NCBI RefSeq assembly: GCF_003255815.1
Contig: NC_037686.1
Span: 63,154,125 to 63,218,124 of the forward strand
Direction: 5' to 3'
DNA: 64,000 nt
From: Theropithecus gelada
Taxonomy: Eukaryota > Chordata > Mammalia > Primates > Cercopithecidae
The position numbers and the translations under genes were made by a program. Below are positions 48,545 to 58,095 of this stretch, piece after piece (within the stretch, counting starts at the first letter, position 1; each line of letters opens with the position of its first letter). The notes under the pieces are model-generated. The model saw only the letters and a program-made list of their open reading frames with translations. It was not told the DNA's origin and made no database searches.

Positions 48545-49196
48545 TTTTTATAATGTATTTTTTGTTGCAATAAGTTTTGGGGGAACAGGTGGTTTTTAGT
48601 TACATGGATAAGTTCTTTAGTGGTGATTTCTGAGATTTGGGTATACCCATCACCTGAGCAGTGTACATTGTACCTAATGCGTAGTCTTTTATCCCTCACC
48701 CCCTCCCACCCTTTCCCCTGAGTCTGCAAAGTCCATTGTATCATTCTTATGCCTTTGCATCCTCATAACTTAGCTCGCACTTGTGAGAACCTACGATGTT
48801 TGATTTTCCATTCCGGAGTTAGTTGCTTCACTTAGAATAATGGTCTCCAGTTCCATCCGGGTTGCTGTGAATGCCATTCTTTCATTCCTTTTTATAGCTG
48901 AGTAGTATTACACACACACACACACACACACCCCACATTTTCTTTATCCACCCATTGGTTGATGGACGTTGGGTTGTTTCCATATTTTTGCAGTTGTGAG
49001 TTGTGCTGCTATGTGTGTGCAAGTATCTTTTTCATATAATTTTTTTTTTCCCTCTGGGTAGATACCTAGCAGTGGGATTGCTGGATCAAATGGGAGATCT
49101 ACTTTTAGTTCTTTACGGAATTTCCACACTGTTTTCCATAGTGGTTCTAGTTTACATTCCCACTAACAGTGGAGAAGTGTTCCCTTTTTACCACAT
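48545..49196 (-). mobile_element. L1 copy C, 5'-truncated 3' end (L1PB/L1MA-like)
   Basis: Begins with the reverse 3' end TTTTGGGGGAACAGGTGG and GTACATTGTACCTAATGCG. The reverse frame at 48944-49129 reads the ORF2 C-terminal phrase DPAIPLLGIYPEG and KDTCTHIAAQ. A CA run interrupts it at 48909-48933. Defective. Confidence 0.85.
48909..48933. repeat. (CA)n microsatellite in L1
   Basis: About eleven CA units. Confidence 0.9.
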
Positions 49197-49213
49197 TCTT
49201 TTTTTTGTTTGTT

Positions 49214-49517
49214 TGTTTGTTTTTTGAGACAGGACCCTACTCTGTTGCCCAGGTTGGTGTGTGGGTGTGCATGGTGTGATCTTGGCTCACTGCAACCTCT
49301 GCCTCTGGGTTCAAGCAATCCTCCCACCTCAGCCTCCTGAGTAGCTGCGACTGCAAGCACACACCATCACGACCCGCTAAGTTTTGTAATTTTTGGTAGA
49401 GACGGAGTTTCACCATGTTGGCCGGACTGGCCCTCGAATGCCTGACCTCAAAGTGATCCACCTGCCTCAGCATCCCAAAGTGCTGGGATAACAGATATGA
49501 GCTACTGTACCTGGCCT
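49214..49517 (-). mobile_element. Alu, old
   Basis: Reverse, head TTTGTTTGTTTGTTTTTTGAGACAG split by tail repeats; diverged. Confidence 0.9.
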
Positions 49518-49734
49518 ATTATTTATTATAGATATAGTTTTTTTTTTTTTAAAAAAAGGAATGTTTCCCTAGTCTTTTTGCCTATACCTGATTCTGCAGA
49601 AAACATTTTTAGCCACTTGCATTTATTATTTCTAAATCAGTTAGCACTATTTTTATATAAATAATTTTCAAAAATATACTTATTTGTTCATATGTTTAAA
49701 TTGCATAATGAATTTAAATACAAAAAAAGTTTGC

Positions 49735-49935
49735 ATCTGAGTATCAGCCATGCCCAGGAGCTATCTTTGGTATTGGAGCTATAGCAGTGACCACTACGGA
49801 AAACATTCCTGATCTCAAGTAGAACACACTTAGTACAACTAGCTGGTAGCATAAGAAAATCACAGGCACAGTGAAGAAGAGAATAGTTGGAAAGAGTGGG
49901 AATACTGGAGAGATTTTATGATATTTTGAAACTTT
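49735..49935. mobile_element. L2-like fragment
   Basis: ATTGGAGCTATAGCAGTGAC and ATTCCTGATCTCAAGTAGAA resemble the common L2 3' phrase. Weak. Confidence 0.35.
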
Positions 49936-50032
49936 CTGAGATAATTTGTTTTAGTGTGTCCTTTCCATATATAACATATGATTGTTGTTTTTTTTTTTTT
50001 TTTTTAGTCAGATCTTAAAATGTTTCTCTTCT

Positions 50033-50345
50033 AGGCCGGGCACGGTGGCTCACGCCTGTAATCCCAGCACTTCAGGAGGCCGAGGCGGGTGGATCATGAG
50101 GTCAGGAGTTTGAGACCAGCCTGGCCAACGTGGTGAAACCCTGTCTCTACTAAAAATACAATAATTAGCCGGGTGTGGTGGTGGGCGCTTATCATCCCAA
50201 CTACTCATGAGGCTGAGGCAGGAGAATCGTTTGAAACCAAGAGACGGAGGTTGCAATGAGCCGAGATCGTGCTATTTCGTGCCATTGCACTCCAGCCTGG
50301 GCGACAAGAGCAAGATTCCATCTCACAAAAAAAAAAAAAAAAAAA
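50033..50345 (+). mobile_element. Alu, full length
   Basis: GGCCGGGCACGGTGGCTCAC to a long A-tail. Confidence 0.95.
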
Positions 50346-51328
50346 GTCTAATACTTGAATTTACTCCATTTATATATATTGGTATAACAAACATTTTGGA
50401 GCCTACATCTTATATTTCATGTTATATTTGTATTGTAATTCTTTTTTATTATATGGTCTGTTCCGTTCTTCCTTTTTCCGTTCTCCCTTTCTGGGAAGAC
50501 TTTGGTATCTCTTATTTTTCCTTTTTTTCCTAAGTGAATGGCAAGTAGTGTTCCCACAGGTTCAGGAGCAGTGGAGTAGAATCTAAGAAACTGAGATGAA
50601 AGTACATGAACCATGCAGGTTCAGAAATTGACAATGCAACTTAGGGTGTAGAGAGATATTTACAACGCTATTAACTTTTTATGTGGATTCTTTGCTTTAT
50701 GTTAAAGTCTTTATTCTTTTAAATTGCCTTCACAGATAATTTAAGCCTGTGGCTCTGGTCTGTGGATCCTCTTTCATCATAATGCTGAAAAATCATTTGC
50801 GTTTTTCACTGATGGTACAGAAAGCAATGATGGATAAAACTGATGATGCCTCACCATGAGTCAAGGCAGTGGCACCAAACTGTAATAGTAAATGTAATAA
50901 TAGTCATATGTTTTTTACTTTAGTAAGAACCAAGCACTTTAGTTAAAAAAAAAAAAAAAAAGGTTATACTTATGGATGCCATTGATGAAGCTATAAAAAC
51001 TATTAATTTTATGAAATCTTTACCCTGAGCATACATCTTTCTAAAATCCTTTTTATGAAATGTGAATATTTCAAAGATACTCTACAGTACATACTGAAGA
51101 AGGAAGAGTGTCTCCAGGGGAAGCGCTTGTTGTTTGAATTGCTGGCTACACTAGCTAACTAGCTCCTTTTTTTTGTGAAATAACCACTTTTACTAAAAAC
51201 AACAATCGACAGACACACATGATTATTCCATGTGAGTTTTAATATTTTCCCATAAATGATCAACATGAGTCTGTCACTTCAATAAAAACAAATGACAGTA
51301 TTGTTGCCAGTGATAAAATTCAAAGTTT
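50346..51328. other. Intronic, nothing identified
   Basis: AT-rich, poly-A at about 50945-50960; no gene or clear repeat. Confidence 0.4.
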
Positions 51329-51611
51329 CTTTTTTTTTTTTTTTTTTTGAGATGGAGTCACGCTCTGTTGCCCAGGCTGGAGTGCAGTGTTGTGATCTCG
51401 GCTCACTGCAGCCTCTGCTTCCTGGGCTCAAGTGATTCTCCTTCAGCCTCCCGAGTAGCTGGGATTACAGGCGTGAGCCATAATGCCTGGCTAATTTTTG
51501 TATTTTTAGTAGACACGGGGTTTCACCATGTTGGTCAGGCTGGTCTCGACCTCCTGACCTCAAATGATCCACCCACCTTGGCCTCCCAGAGTGCTGGCAT
51601 TATAGGCATGA
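51329..51611 (-). mobile_element. Alu
   Basis: Reverse Alu, poly-T to GCATTATAGGCATGA. Confidence 0.93.
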
Positions 51612-51816
51612 CCAATGGGTTTGAATGTTATAGAGTAAAAAAATTTCATGTTATGGTTTCAGATTTTACAGGGCAATTTAACATTAAGAAACTCATTCAT
51701 TGAGCTTTGATGTAGTATCAAAGAAAGATATCCATAGTTATATGAAAAGGTTATTAAATAAAATATATTTTTCCTTTTTCCAACTATGTATCTGGAGGAG
51801 GCTGAATTTTCTTCTT

Positions 51817-52147
51817 ACAGGTAGTCCCCCATGCACAGTTTAATTACCCACGGTCAATAGTCATCTGAAGACAGCTAAGTGCACTACAGTAAGATATTTT
51901 GTGAGAGAGAGTCCACATTCTCATAGCTTTCATTACAGTATGTTGCTATAATTGTTCAATTTTATTATTACTTATAGTTGTTAATCTCTTACTGTACCTA
52001 ACTTAAAAATTAAACTTTATCATAGGTATGTGTGTATAGGAAAAAAGCAAAGTATACTTTATATAGGGTTCTGTACTATCTGTGGTTTCAGGAATCCACA
52101 GGGGATCTTGGGATGCATCCCCTGCAGATAAGAGAGAGCTACTGTTC
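51817..52147. mobile_element. Tigger/MER2-type DNA transposon
   Basis: TACAGGTAGTCCCCCATGCA and GGGATGCATCCCCTGCAGAT, then AAGAGAGAGCTACTG, the worn terminal inverted repeats; GGTTCTGTACTATCTGTGGT is diagnostic. Confidence 0.75.
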
Positions 52148-52327
52148 TGTAACAGATCCAGTGCAGAAGCAGACATGAGAGTCCAGCTGTCTTCCTTTAA
52201 GTCAGGCAGAAGAGATTCATAGTAATGTCATGTGGTGCCACTTTCACTGATTTTTATTATTCATGAAAATGTTATTTATGTTAACAAGTAAAGAGTATAT
52301 TGTCATTTAAAAATACATATAAAATTA

Positions 52328-52640
52328 GGCTGGGCACAGTGGCTGACACTGTAATCCCAGCACTTTGGGAAGCAGAGGTAGGAGGATTGCTTGAGGTCAG
52401 GAGTTCAAGACCAGCCCGGGCAACACAGACCTCATCTCTACAAAAAGTAGACAAAATTAGACCTCATCTCTTCAAAAAATAGACAAGATTAGCCAGGCAT
52501 GGTGGTGCGTGCCTATAGTACCAACTACTCGGAAGGCTGAGGTGGGAGGATCTCTTGAACCCAGGGTTGAGGCTGCAGTGAGCCGAGATCATACCACTGC
52601 ACTCTAGCCTGGTCAACATAGCAAGACTCTGATTCTGTGT
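52328..52640 (+). mobile_element. Alu, old, with internal duplication
   Basis: The segment AAAATTAGACCTCATCTCT... repeats ACCTCATCTCTACAAAAAGTA-like sequence twice (52432-52490). Confidence 0.9.
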
Positions 52641-52672
52641 CTTCAGTAAATAAATAACAAATTTTCTCAGGG

Positions 52673-52675
<3 letters not shown>

Positions 52676-52705
<30 letters not shown>

Positions 52706-52983
52706 GAGACAGTTTTCAGTCTTGTTGCCCAGGCTGGAGTGCAGTGGCGTGATATCGGCTCACTGCAACCTCCACCTCCCAGTCTCAAGCAATTCTCCTG
52801 CCTCAGCCTTCTGAGTAGGTGGGATTACAGGCACACGCCACCATGCCTGGCTAATTTTTTTTTGTATTTTTAGTAGAGACGGAGTTCACCATGTTGGCCA
52901 GGCTGGTCTCAAACTCCTGACCTCAGGTGATCCGCCTTGGTCTCCCAGAGTGGGATTACAGACATGAGCCACCATGCCTGGTC
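52676..52983 (-). mobile_element. Alu
   Basis: CTTTT-rich tail then reverse Alu; flanks TCTCAGGGTTTT and TCTCAGTTTTAT. With 52328-52640 it forms an inverted Alu pair. Confidence 0.93.
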
Positions 52984-53059
52984 TCTCAGTTTTATTTTCT
53001 AGTAGAGTACATTTCAATAGACACAACCCACATAAACAATGCTGCTTCTTGTCTTCCAA

Positions 53060-53115
53060 TAATTTTTAAGAGAATAAAGGGGTTCTGAGACCAGAATGTT
53101 TGAGAACCACTGATG
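53060..53115. mobile_element. MER5-type hAT end
   Basis: GGTTCTGAGACCAGAATGTT and TGAGAACCACTG is the MER5 terminus. Confidence 0.5.
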
Positions 53116-53154
53116 TAAGCAGTAGAGTGACAGGTAGGACAGTTTGATGTAGAG

Positions 53155-53305
53155 AAAGAATGTGAGCTTTGCAAATAAATAGCCAGGTTTAGATTCTGGA
53201 TCTGCTGTTTCTAGTAGCAAATTTTAACTTTTTTGGGCAAATTCCAATCTCTCTAATAACCAGTTTCCTCATTTTATAAAATGGGGTTAATAAAGCTGTT
53301 TTGTT
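53155..53305 (+). mobile_element. MIR SINE
   Basis: GTTTAGATTCTGGATCTGCT and CAGTTTCCTCATTTTATAAA. Confidence 0.65.
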
Positions 53306-54285
53306 TATTGAAGGTTAAGTAGTTGTTTGATCTTTTTAATTTTTTCATTATGTGTTATGATGACTGACAGACATGACTACCTCAAGTCATTTCTTTAAGA
53401 AGAGGTTGAAATTATTTGAAGAAGTTATCCTTTACCCATATGGATAAAGTATTTAAATGTGTAAAGCTTTTTCCCTTGAAACTTTATATACATTTTCACG
53501 TATATGTGTAAACTTAAAATTTTACAATTAGAAAAGCAGTAAAACTAATTCAGAACATTTACTTAGGCATGAGACAGATGGTAATCCTATAAAAAGATGG
53601 CATGTATTTTTGGATGTGCAAACAGAAAAACAGATACTCTTAAAAATTTTAGAGTAATCTTTGCCTAGAATATGAAGAGAAGAGAAAAGACCATATGGCC
53701 TAATAGAACTTTTACAGTTTGTAATGTCTAGGATTGCATTTTGTTTCTTTAATATTAGTATTGATTAGTAGCTTACAAATATGGATTGGTAGTTGAAAAA
53801 GGAGTAATTTTCAAGTAGGTAATTGCCAGGTACTTTTACCGTGGTTGCTAGTCTCTCGTGTTTTGGGGTATGGGCGTGATCGTGGGAAGCAGGACTATTT
53901 GAATCTCACATTTAGTAGGGTTAATCAGTTACTGATTCTAGCAGTTATAATATTTCATTATGCTTGGGTAGAAGACATGCTACTAAGACACTGAGTTCAC
54001 CTAATATACAACTTCATTTACTATTCAAAAGTAACTGGTGCTTCAAATATTTTGGTTTTTATTTTTTACAACTTACTCCGAAACGTAGTACATGACAGTA
54101 GACTTTTAAAAATTGGTTCTTCCTTTTGGGGACATGGTATTACTGATCCCCTGATAGGTTCTCTGATCTGAATGGTTTTTAGTAAGAATGATTCCATCTG
54201 CAGACCACCCAAATCTTACCTGTAACTAAAAGGAGACAGTCGTCAGGTTCTCTCTCTCCTGTCAATTCCCACCTTGTATACCATT
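53306..54285. other. Intronic, nothing identified
   Basis: Single-copy-looking AT-rich DNA. Confidence 0.4.
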
Positions 54286-54460
54286 ATATTACAGAAGGAT
54301 TGATACTACAATTTATCTGTTCATACATCTGTCTCTCCTACTGGATTGGGCGACCATCAGTTATTTATTAATCTGTGTATTGCCACACAGGGCTAAGCCA
54401 AGCTGACCCAGCGGAGGCCAAGTAGGGGCTTAGTAAATGCAGAGTGAATTCATGAATGGG
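54286..54460 (+). mobile_element. L2 3' end
   Basis: AATCTGTGTATTGCCACACA and GGGGCTTAGTAAATGCAGAG, then TGAATTCATGAATG. Confidence 0.5.
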
Positions 54461-55430
54461 ATCAAAGCTAGAGCCCTAGTCTTGTGCCAAGAAACTGAGT
54501 GGTGCTAAACTGCTTGTTTGGGAGGCTAGAATCTTGTTCTGGGCCTTATTAGCATTTCGCTCAAGTCAAGCGAGTCATCTTGTCAAGGCATACTCTGATG
54601 GTTGCAGAGAAGGCAGAACATGGCCTTGGAGGAAAGAAAACATTCCACACGATTTAAACACAAGGCCTTTGCAAAGTAGTGTTAGGATCACTTAACGTGG
54701 TTTATGGAACCAAGAGTTTTTCCTGTGAAATGACTTTCAGAAAGTCTTTACAGAATTGAAATCCTGTCATTTCAGTGTAGAACAATGTACAAAAAAAGTT
54801 TAGAAAATATATTTCTGGATATAGAAGTAAAAATTTGCCATGGGAAATTGCAAAAAAAGAGTAAGAAAGAATAATTCTGGAAATATGTTTCATAATCTTC
54901 CAAATAGATCAAAGCTAGACACATGGGTGTACTTAAGAGATGAAGCTTTTCAGCCCACATGCGTTGGGCATCTTCCTCCTCTGTGCATTGGGAACTTGAA
55001 GGTGAATGATTCTTGTTCTGAAGGAACTCTCATCTCTAGATAATGAAATTCTTTTTGTTTATTTTGACACATGCTTAAATATTTAAAATATGCATAAGTT
55101 GTTGAGTTGACTAGGCTTGTTACTGCAGTTCTATGGAACGCCTTTACTGTGGTCCTGGGACATGGGCGGGCAGCAGAGGAGCAACCGGGGTCAGTGCTGA
55201 AGGAGTGGACTCCGCTAGAGCCCAGCTGGGAAGGACGTGCACACTGGCCCACACGTTAGAGATTATACCAAAAAGCAAGGTGCCAAAAGAAATAAAGGTA
55301 GATACAGGCTTGTTCTTTATAAACATCATGAAATATTTGCCAAATGCTCATGTGTAGTAGGCAGTGATCTGCTCTGCTGGGTGCAATAGAAATCCCGGTC
55401 CTAACAGAGTTGACATTAAGAAAAGATTGG
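54461..55430. other. Intron 3' part, mostly unassigned
   Basis: Two weak L2-like patches (about 54955-55050 and 55335-55420); nothing else recognised. Confidence 0.35.
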
Positions 55431-55745
55431 GCCGGGCGCAGTGGCTCACACCTGTAATCCCAGCACTTTGGGAGGCCGAGGCGGGCAGATCACAAGGTCA
55501 GGAGATTGAGACCATCCTGGCTAACACGGTGAAACCTCGTGTCTACTAAAAATACAAAAAACTAGCCGGGCGAGATGGTGGGCGCCTGTGGTCCCAGCTA
55601 CTCGGGAGGCTGAGGCAGGAGAATGGCGTGAACCCGGGAGGCGGAGCTTGCAGTGAGCTGAGATCGCGCCACCGCACTCCAGCCTGGGCGACAGAGCGAG
55701 ACTCCGTCTCAAAAAAAAAAAAAAAAAAAGAAAGAAAGAAAGAAA
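55431..55745 (+). mobile_element. AluY, full length, close to the exon 2 acceptor
   Basis: GGCCGGGCGCAGTGGCTCAC to an (AAAG)n tail; ends 100 bases before the predicted acceptor. Carries standard GATCGCGCCAC. Confidence 0.96.
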
Positions 55746-55848
55746 GACTGGGGTATTGTTGTTCAGAAGCTAAAGGATTAAAACTGACTAAAATAAAACT
55801 TCTGTGGAAATATTTTTTAATATGACTCTTCTTTTTATTTTTTAGAAA

Positions 55849-55869
55849 ATGGCTCCAAAGGTTAAATGA
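55849..55869 (+). promoter_or_regulatory. SOCS6: uORF1, six codons plus stop
   Basis: The ATG at 55849 sits in the context AAAATGG (A at -3, G at +4), a strong initiation context, three bases into the predicted exon. The frame encodes MAPKVK and ends in TGA at 55867-55869. Exon 1 as called has no ATG, so this would be the first AUG of the mRNA. It is expected to reduce main-frame initiation or require reinitiation. No translation evidence is available here. Confidence 0.55.
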
Positions 55870-55958
55870 AGCAGGAAAAATACATAGATGCAGCCTTGCA
55901 GCCTCTCCAGATGTTTGGGGATAATATTCCAGATAGAAATTTTGATCCCTTGGATTAG
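55866..55958 (+). promoter_or_regulatory. SOCS6: uORF2, 30 codons, overlaps the uORF1 stop as ATGA
   Basis: The ATG at 55866 overlaps the TGA of uORF1 (shared ATGA at 55866-55869). Its context is weak (T at -3, A at +4). The frame runs 30 codons to TAG at 55956-55958, 13 nt before the main ATG. It is in a different frame from the SOCS6 CDS. Confidence 0.45.
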
Positions 55959-55962
55959 GTAA
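55888..55962 (+). promoter_or_regulatory. SOCS6: uORF3, 24 codons, nested
   Basis: An additional ATG at 55888 in weak context opens 24 codons and stops with TAA at 55960-55962, nine bases before the main ATG. It shares the frame of uORF1 and of the CDS. Confidence 0.3.
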
Positions 55963-55971
55963 CTAGTCATA

Positions 55972-57579
55972 ATGAAGAAAATTAGTCTTAAAACCTTACG
56001 GAAATCTTTTAACTTGAATAAAAGTAAAGAAGAAACTGATTTCATGGTAGTACAACAACCATCGCTAGCCAGTGACTTTGGAAAAGATGATTCCTTGTTT
56101 GGTAGCTGCTATGGTAAAGATATGGCCAGCTGCGATATCAACGGTGAAGAGGAAAAAGGCGGAAAAAACAGATCGAAAAGCGAGAGCCTGATGGGTACGC
56201 TCAAAAGGCGGCTTTCTGCAAAACAGAAGCCAAAAGGCAAGGCGGGCACGCCCTCTGGGAGCTCTGCCGACGAGGACACCTTCTCCTCCTCCTCAGCACC
56301 CATCGTCTTTAAAGACGTGAGAGCTCAGAGGCCGATCAGGTCCACCTCGCTCCGCAGCCATCACTACAGCCCCACGCCGTGGCCTCTGCGGCCCACGAAC
56401 TCCGAGGAGACCTGCATCAAGATGGAGGTGAGAGTCAAGGCCTTGGTTCACTCTTCCAGCCCGAGTCCAGCCCTGAACGGCGTCCGGAAGGATTTCCACG
56501 ACCTCCAGAACGAGACCGCGTGCCAAGAGCAAGCCAATTCCCTGAAGAGCTCGGCTTCTCATAACGGAGACCTGCATCTCCACCTGGATGACCATGTGCC
56601 TGTCGTTATTGGACTTATGCCTCAGGACTACATTCAGTATACTGTGCCTTTAGATGAGGGGATGTATCCTTTGGAAGGATCGCGGAGCTATTGTCTGGAC
56701 AGCTCTTCTCCCATGGAAGTGTCTGCGGTTCCTCCTCCAGTGGGAGGGCGCGCTTTCCCCGAAGATGAGAGTCAGGTAGACCAGGACCTGGTTGTCGCCC
56801 CAGAGATCTTCGTGGATCAGTCCGTGAATGGCTTGTTGATTGGCACCACGGGAGTCATGTTGCAGAGCCCGAGAGCGGGTCACGATGATGTCCCTCCACT
56901 CTCACCATTGCTACCTCCAATGCAGAATAATCAAATCCAAAGGAACTTCAGTGGACTCACTGGCACAGAAGCCCACGTGGCTGAAAGTATGCGCTGTCAT
57001 TTGAATTTTGATCCGAACTCTGCTCCTGGGGTTGCAAGAGTGTACGACTCAGTGCAAAGTAGTGGTCCCATGGTCGTGACAAGCCTTACAGAGGAGCTGA
57101 AAAAACTTGCAAAACAAGGATGGTACTGGGGACCCATCACACGTTGGGAGGCAGAAGGGAAGCTAGCAAACGTGCCAGATGGTTCTTTTCTTGTTCGGGA
57201 CAGTTCTGACGACCGTTATCTTTTAAGCTTGAGCTTTCGCTCTCATGGTAAAACACTTCACACTAGAATTGAGCACTCAAACGGTAGGTTTAGCTTTTAT
57301 GAACAGCCCGATGTGGAAGGACATACGTCCATAGTTGATCTAATTGAGCATTCAATCAGGGACTCTGAAAATGGAGCTTTTTGTTATTCAAGGTCTCGGC
57401 TGCCTGGATCTGCAACTTACCCCGTCAGACTGACCAACCCAGTGTCCCGGTTCATGCAGGTGCGCTCGTTGCAGTACCTGTGTCGTTTTGTTATACGTCA
57501 GTACACCAGAATAGACTTAATTCAGAAACTGCCTTTGCCAAACAAAATGAAGGATTATTTACAGGAGAAGCACTACTGA
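55972..57579 (+). CDS. SOCS6: Suppressor of cytokine signalling 6, complete single-exon CDS
   Basis: The frame is intact and encodes 535 residues, the known SOCS6 length. SOCS6 is a substrate-recruiting subunit of Elongin B/C-Cullin-5 E3 ligases; it binds phosphotyrosine sites on receptor tyrosine kinases and adaptors (KIT, FLT3 and IRS proteins in the literature) and directs their ubiquitination. Visible parts: a long, low-complexity N-terminal region (about 1-365) with a basic stretch near 78-90 (KRR...KPKGK); a short helix-like extension before the SH2 domain (about 366-382, TSLTEELKKLAKQG); an SH2 domain starting at WYWGPITRWEAE (384) with FLVRDSS at 406-412, Arg409 being the expected phosphotyrosine-binding residue; and a C-terminal SOCS box with BC-box SLQYLCRFVI (499-508, Leu500 and Cys504 at the consensus positions) and Cul5-box LPLP (520-523). 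The start ATG has A at -3 and follows several short uORFs. No truncation or missing key residue is seen. Confidence 0.98.
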   Translation: MKKISLKTLRKSFNLNKSKEETDFMVVQQPSLASDFGKDDSLFGSCYGKDMASCDINGEEEKGGKNRSKSESLMGTLKRRLSAKQKPKGKAGTPSGSSADEDTFSSSSAPIVFKDVRAQRPIRSTSLRSHHYSPTPWPLRPTNSEETCIKMEVRVKALVHSSSPSPALNGVRKDFHDLQNETACQEQANSLKSSASHNGDLHLHLDDHVPVVIGLMPQDYIQYTVPLDEGMYPLEGSRSYCLDSSSPMEVSAVPPPVGGRAFPEDESQVDQDLVVAPEIFVDQSVNGLLIGTTGVMLQSPRAGHDDVPPLSPLLPPMQNNQIQRNFSGLTGTEAHVAESMRCHLNFDPNSAPGVARVYDSVQSSGPMVVTSLTEELKKLAKQGWYWGPITRWEAEGKLANVPDGSFLVRDSSDDRYLLSLSFRSHGKTLHTRIEHSNGRFSFYEQPDVEGHTSIVDLIEHSIRDSENGAFCYSRSRLPGSATYPVRLTNPVSRFMQVRSLQYLCRFVIRQYTRIDLIQKLPLPNKMKDYLQEKHY

Positions 57580-57876
57580 AAGATGAGAACCCTGCATCTT
57601 GCACTTTGGGAATAAGAACAAAAGATTGAAATACAGTTTACAGACTTTCATTGCCATCAAAATATTTTGCTGCCATTACTATTTCAGTTTTATGTGTAAA
57701 AGAGTCATCTGTTTGTTTAGGGGTCGGGAAATGTCAGCAAGGTGTCTTGGGTTTATTTTGGTTCTTTAAAAAGGGAAGTCTTGAGGTTTTAGAGGTGTGA
57801 ATTATCTTTCATCAATGTGCAGAATAATCACAATGTGAATTATCAAATTCTCCTAATGCCCCTCCCCCCGGTCCTT

Positions 57877-57884
57877 TGCTGCTA
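57877..57884 (+). promoter_or_regulatory. SOCS6: miR-15/16/424-family 8-mer seed match
   Basis: TGCTGCTA is the full 8-mer complement of the AGCAGCA seed plus A1. SOCS6 is reported as a miR-424 target. The site is about 300 nt after the stop codon and upstream of the proximal poly(A) signal, so it would be present in all 3'UTR isoforms. Confidence 0.4.
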
Positions 57885-58012
57885 TCCACTGTGATTTTTA
57901 TGCATTAAAAGCACATTTCATGTGTATTCAACCCTAAGTAAAGCTGAATGAAACTTACAGAATGGAAATTGCTATGTCTTTTTAAATGGCCCATTTTCAA
58001 AAGATAGTGTTG

Positions 58013-58018
58013 AATAAA
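58013..58018 (+). terminator. SOCS6: Proximal poly(A) signal candidate AATAAA
   Basis: AATAAA about 430 nt after the stop codon, followed by the GU-containing CTGGTGTGAT. Use here would give a short 3'UTR lacking the ARE nonamer and both hairpins. Confidence 0.4.
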
Positions 58019-58086
58019 CATACCTGGTGTGATAAAACACAGAATTTACTATACACTGAAGATGAGTTTTTAATCTCTTTAAAAAG

Positions 58087-58095
58087 ATTTATTTA
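58087..58095 (+). promoter_or_regulatory. SOCS6: AU-rich element ATTTATTTA
   Basis: A nonamer-type ARE core in the 3'UTR, a class bound by destabilising proteins such as TTP. Only one tight core is seen here, so the effect may be modest. Confidence 0.4.

Larger units (their letters stand above)
22371..55845 (+). other. SOCS6: SOCS6 intron 1
   Basis: Inferred from the donor GTGAGC at 22371 and the acceptor ending in TTTAG at 55845, which has a pyrimidine-rich run just upstream (55827-55844). A possible branch-point motif CTGAC lies near 55782. The intron is largely Alu, L1 and L2; no coding exon is visible within it. Confidence 0.7.
55846..55971 (+). other. SOCS6: SOCS6 5'UTR portion in the coding exon
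   Basis: This stretch lies between the predicted acceptor (AG at 55844-55845) and the main ATG at 55972. It is 126 nt long and holds several upstream ATGs, listed separately. All of their frames stop before the main start. Confidence 0.7.

Noticed and set aside
48944..49129. L1 ORF2 C-terminal frame as a functional retrotransposon
   Set aside because: Only about 650 bases of the 3' end remain, interrupted by a CA repeat; no ORF1, endonuclease or RT domain.
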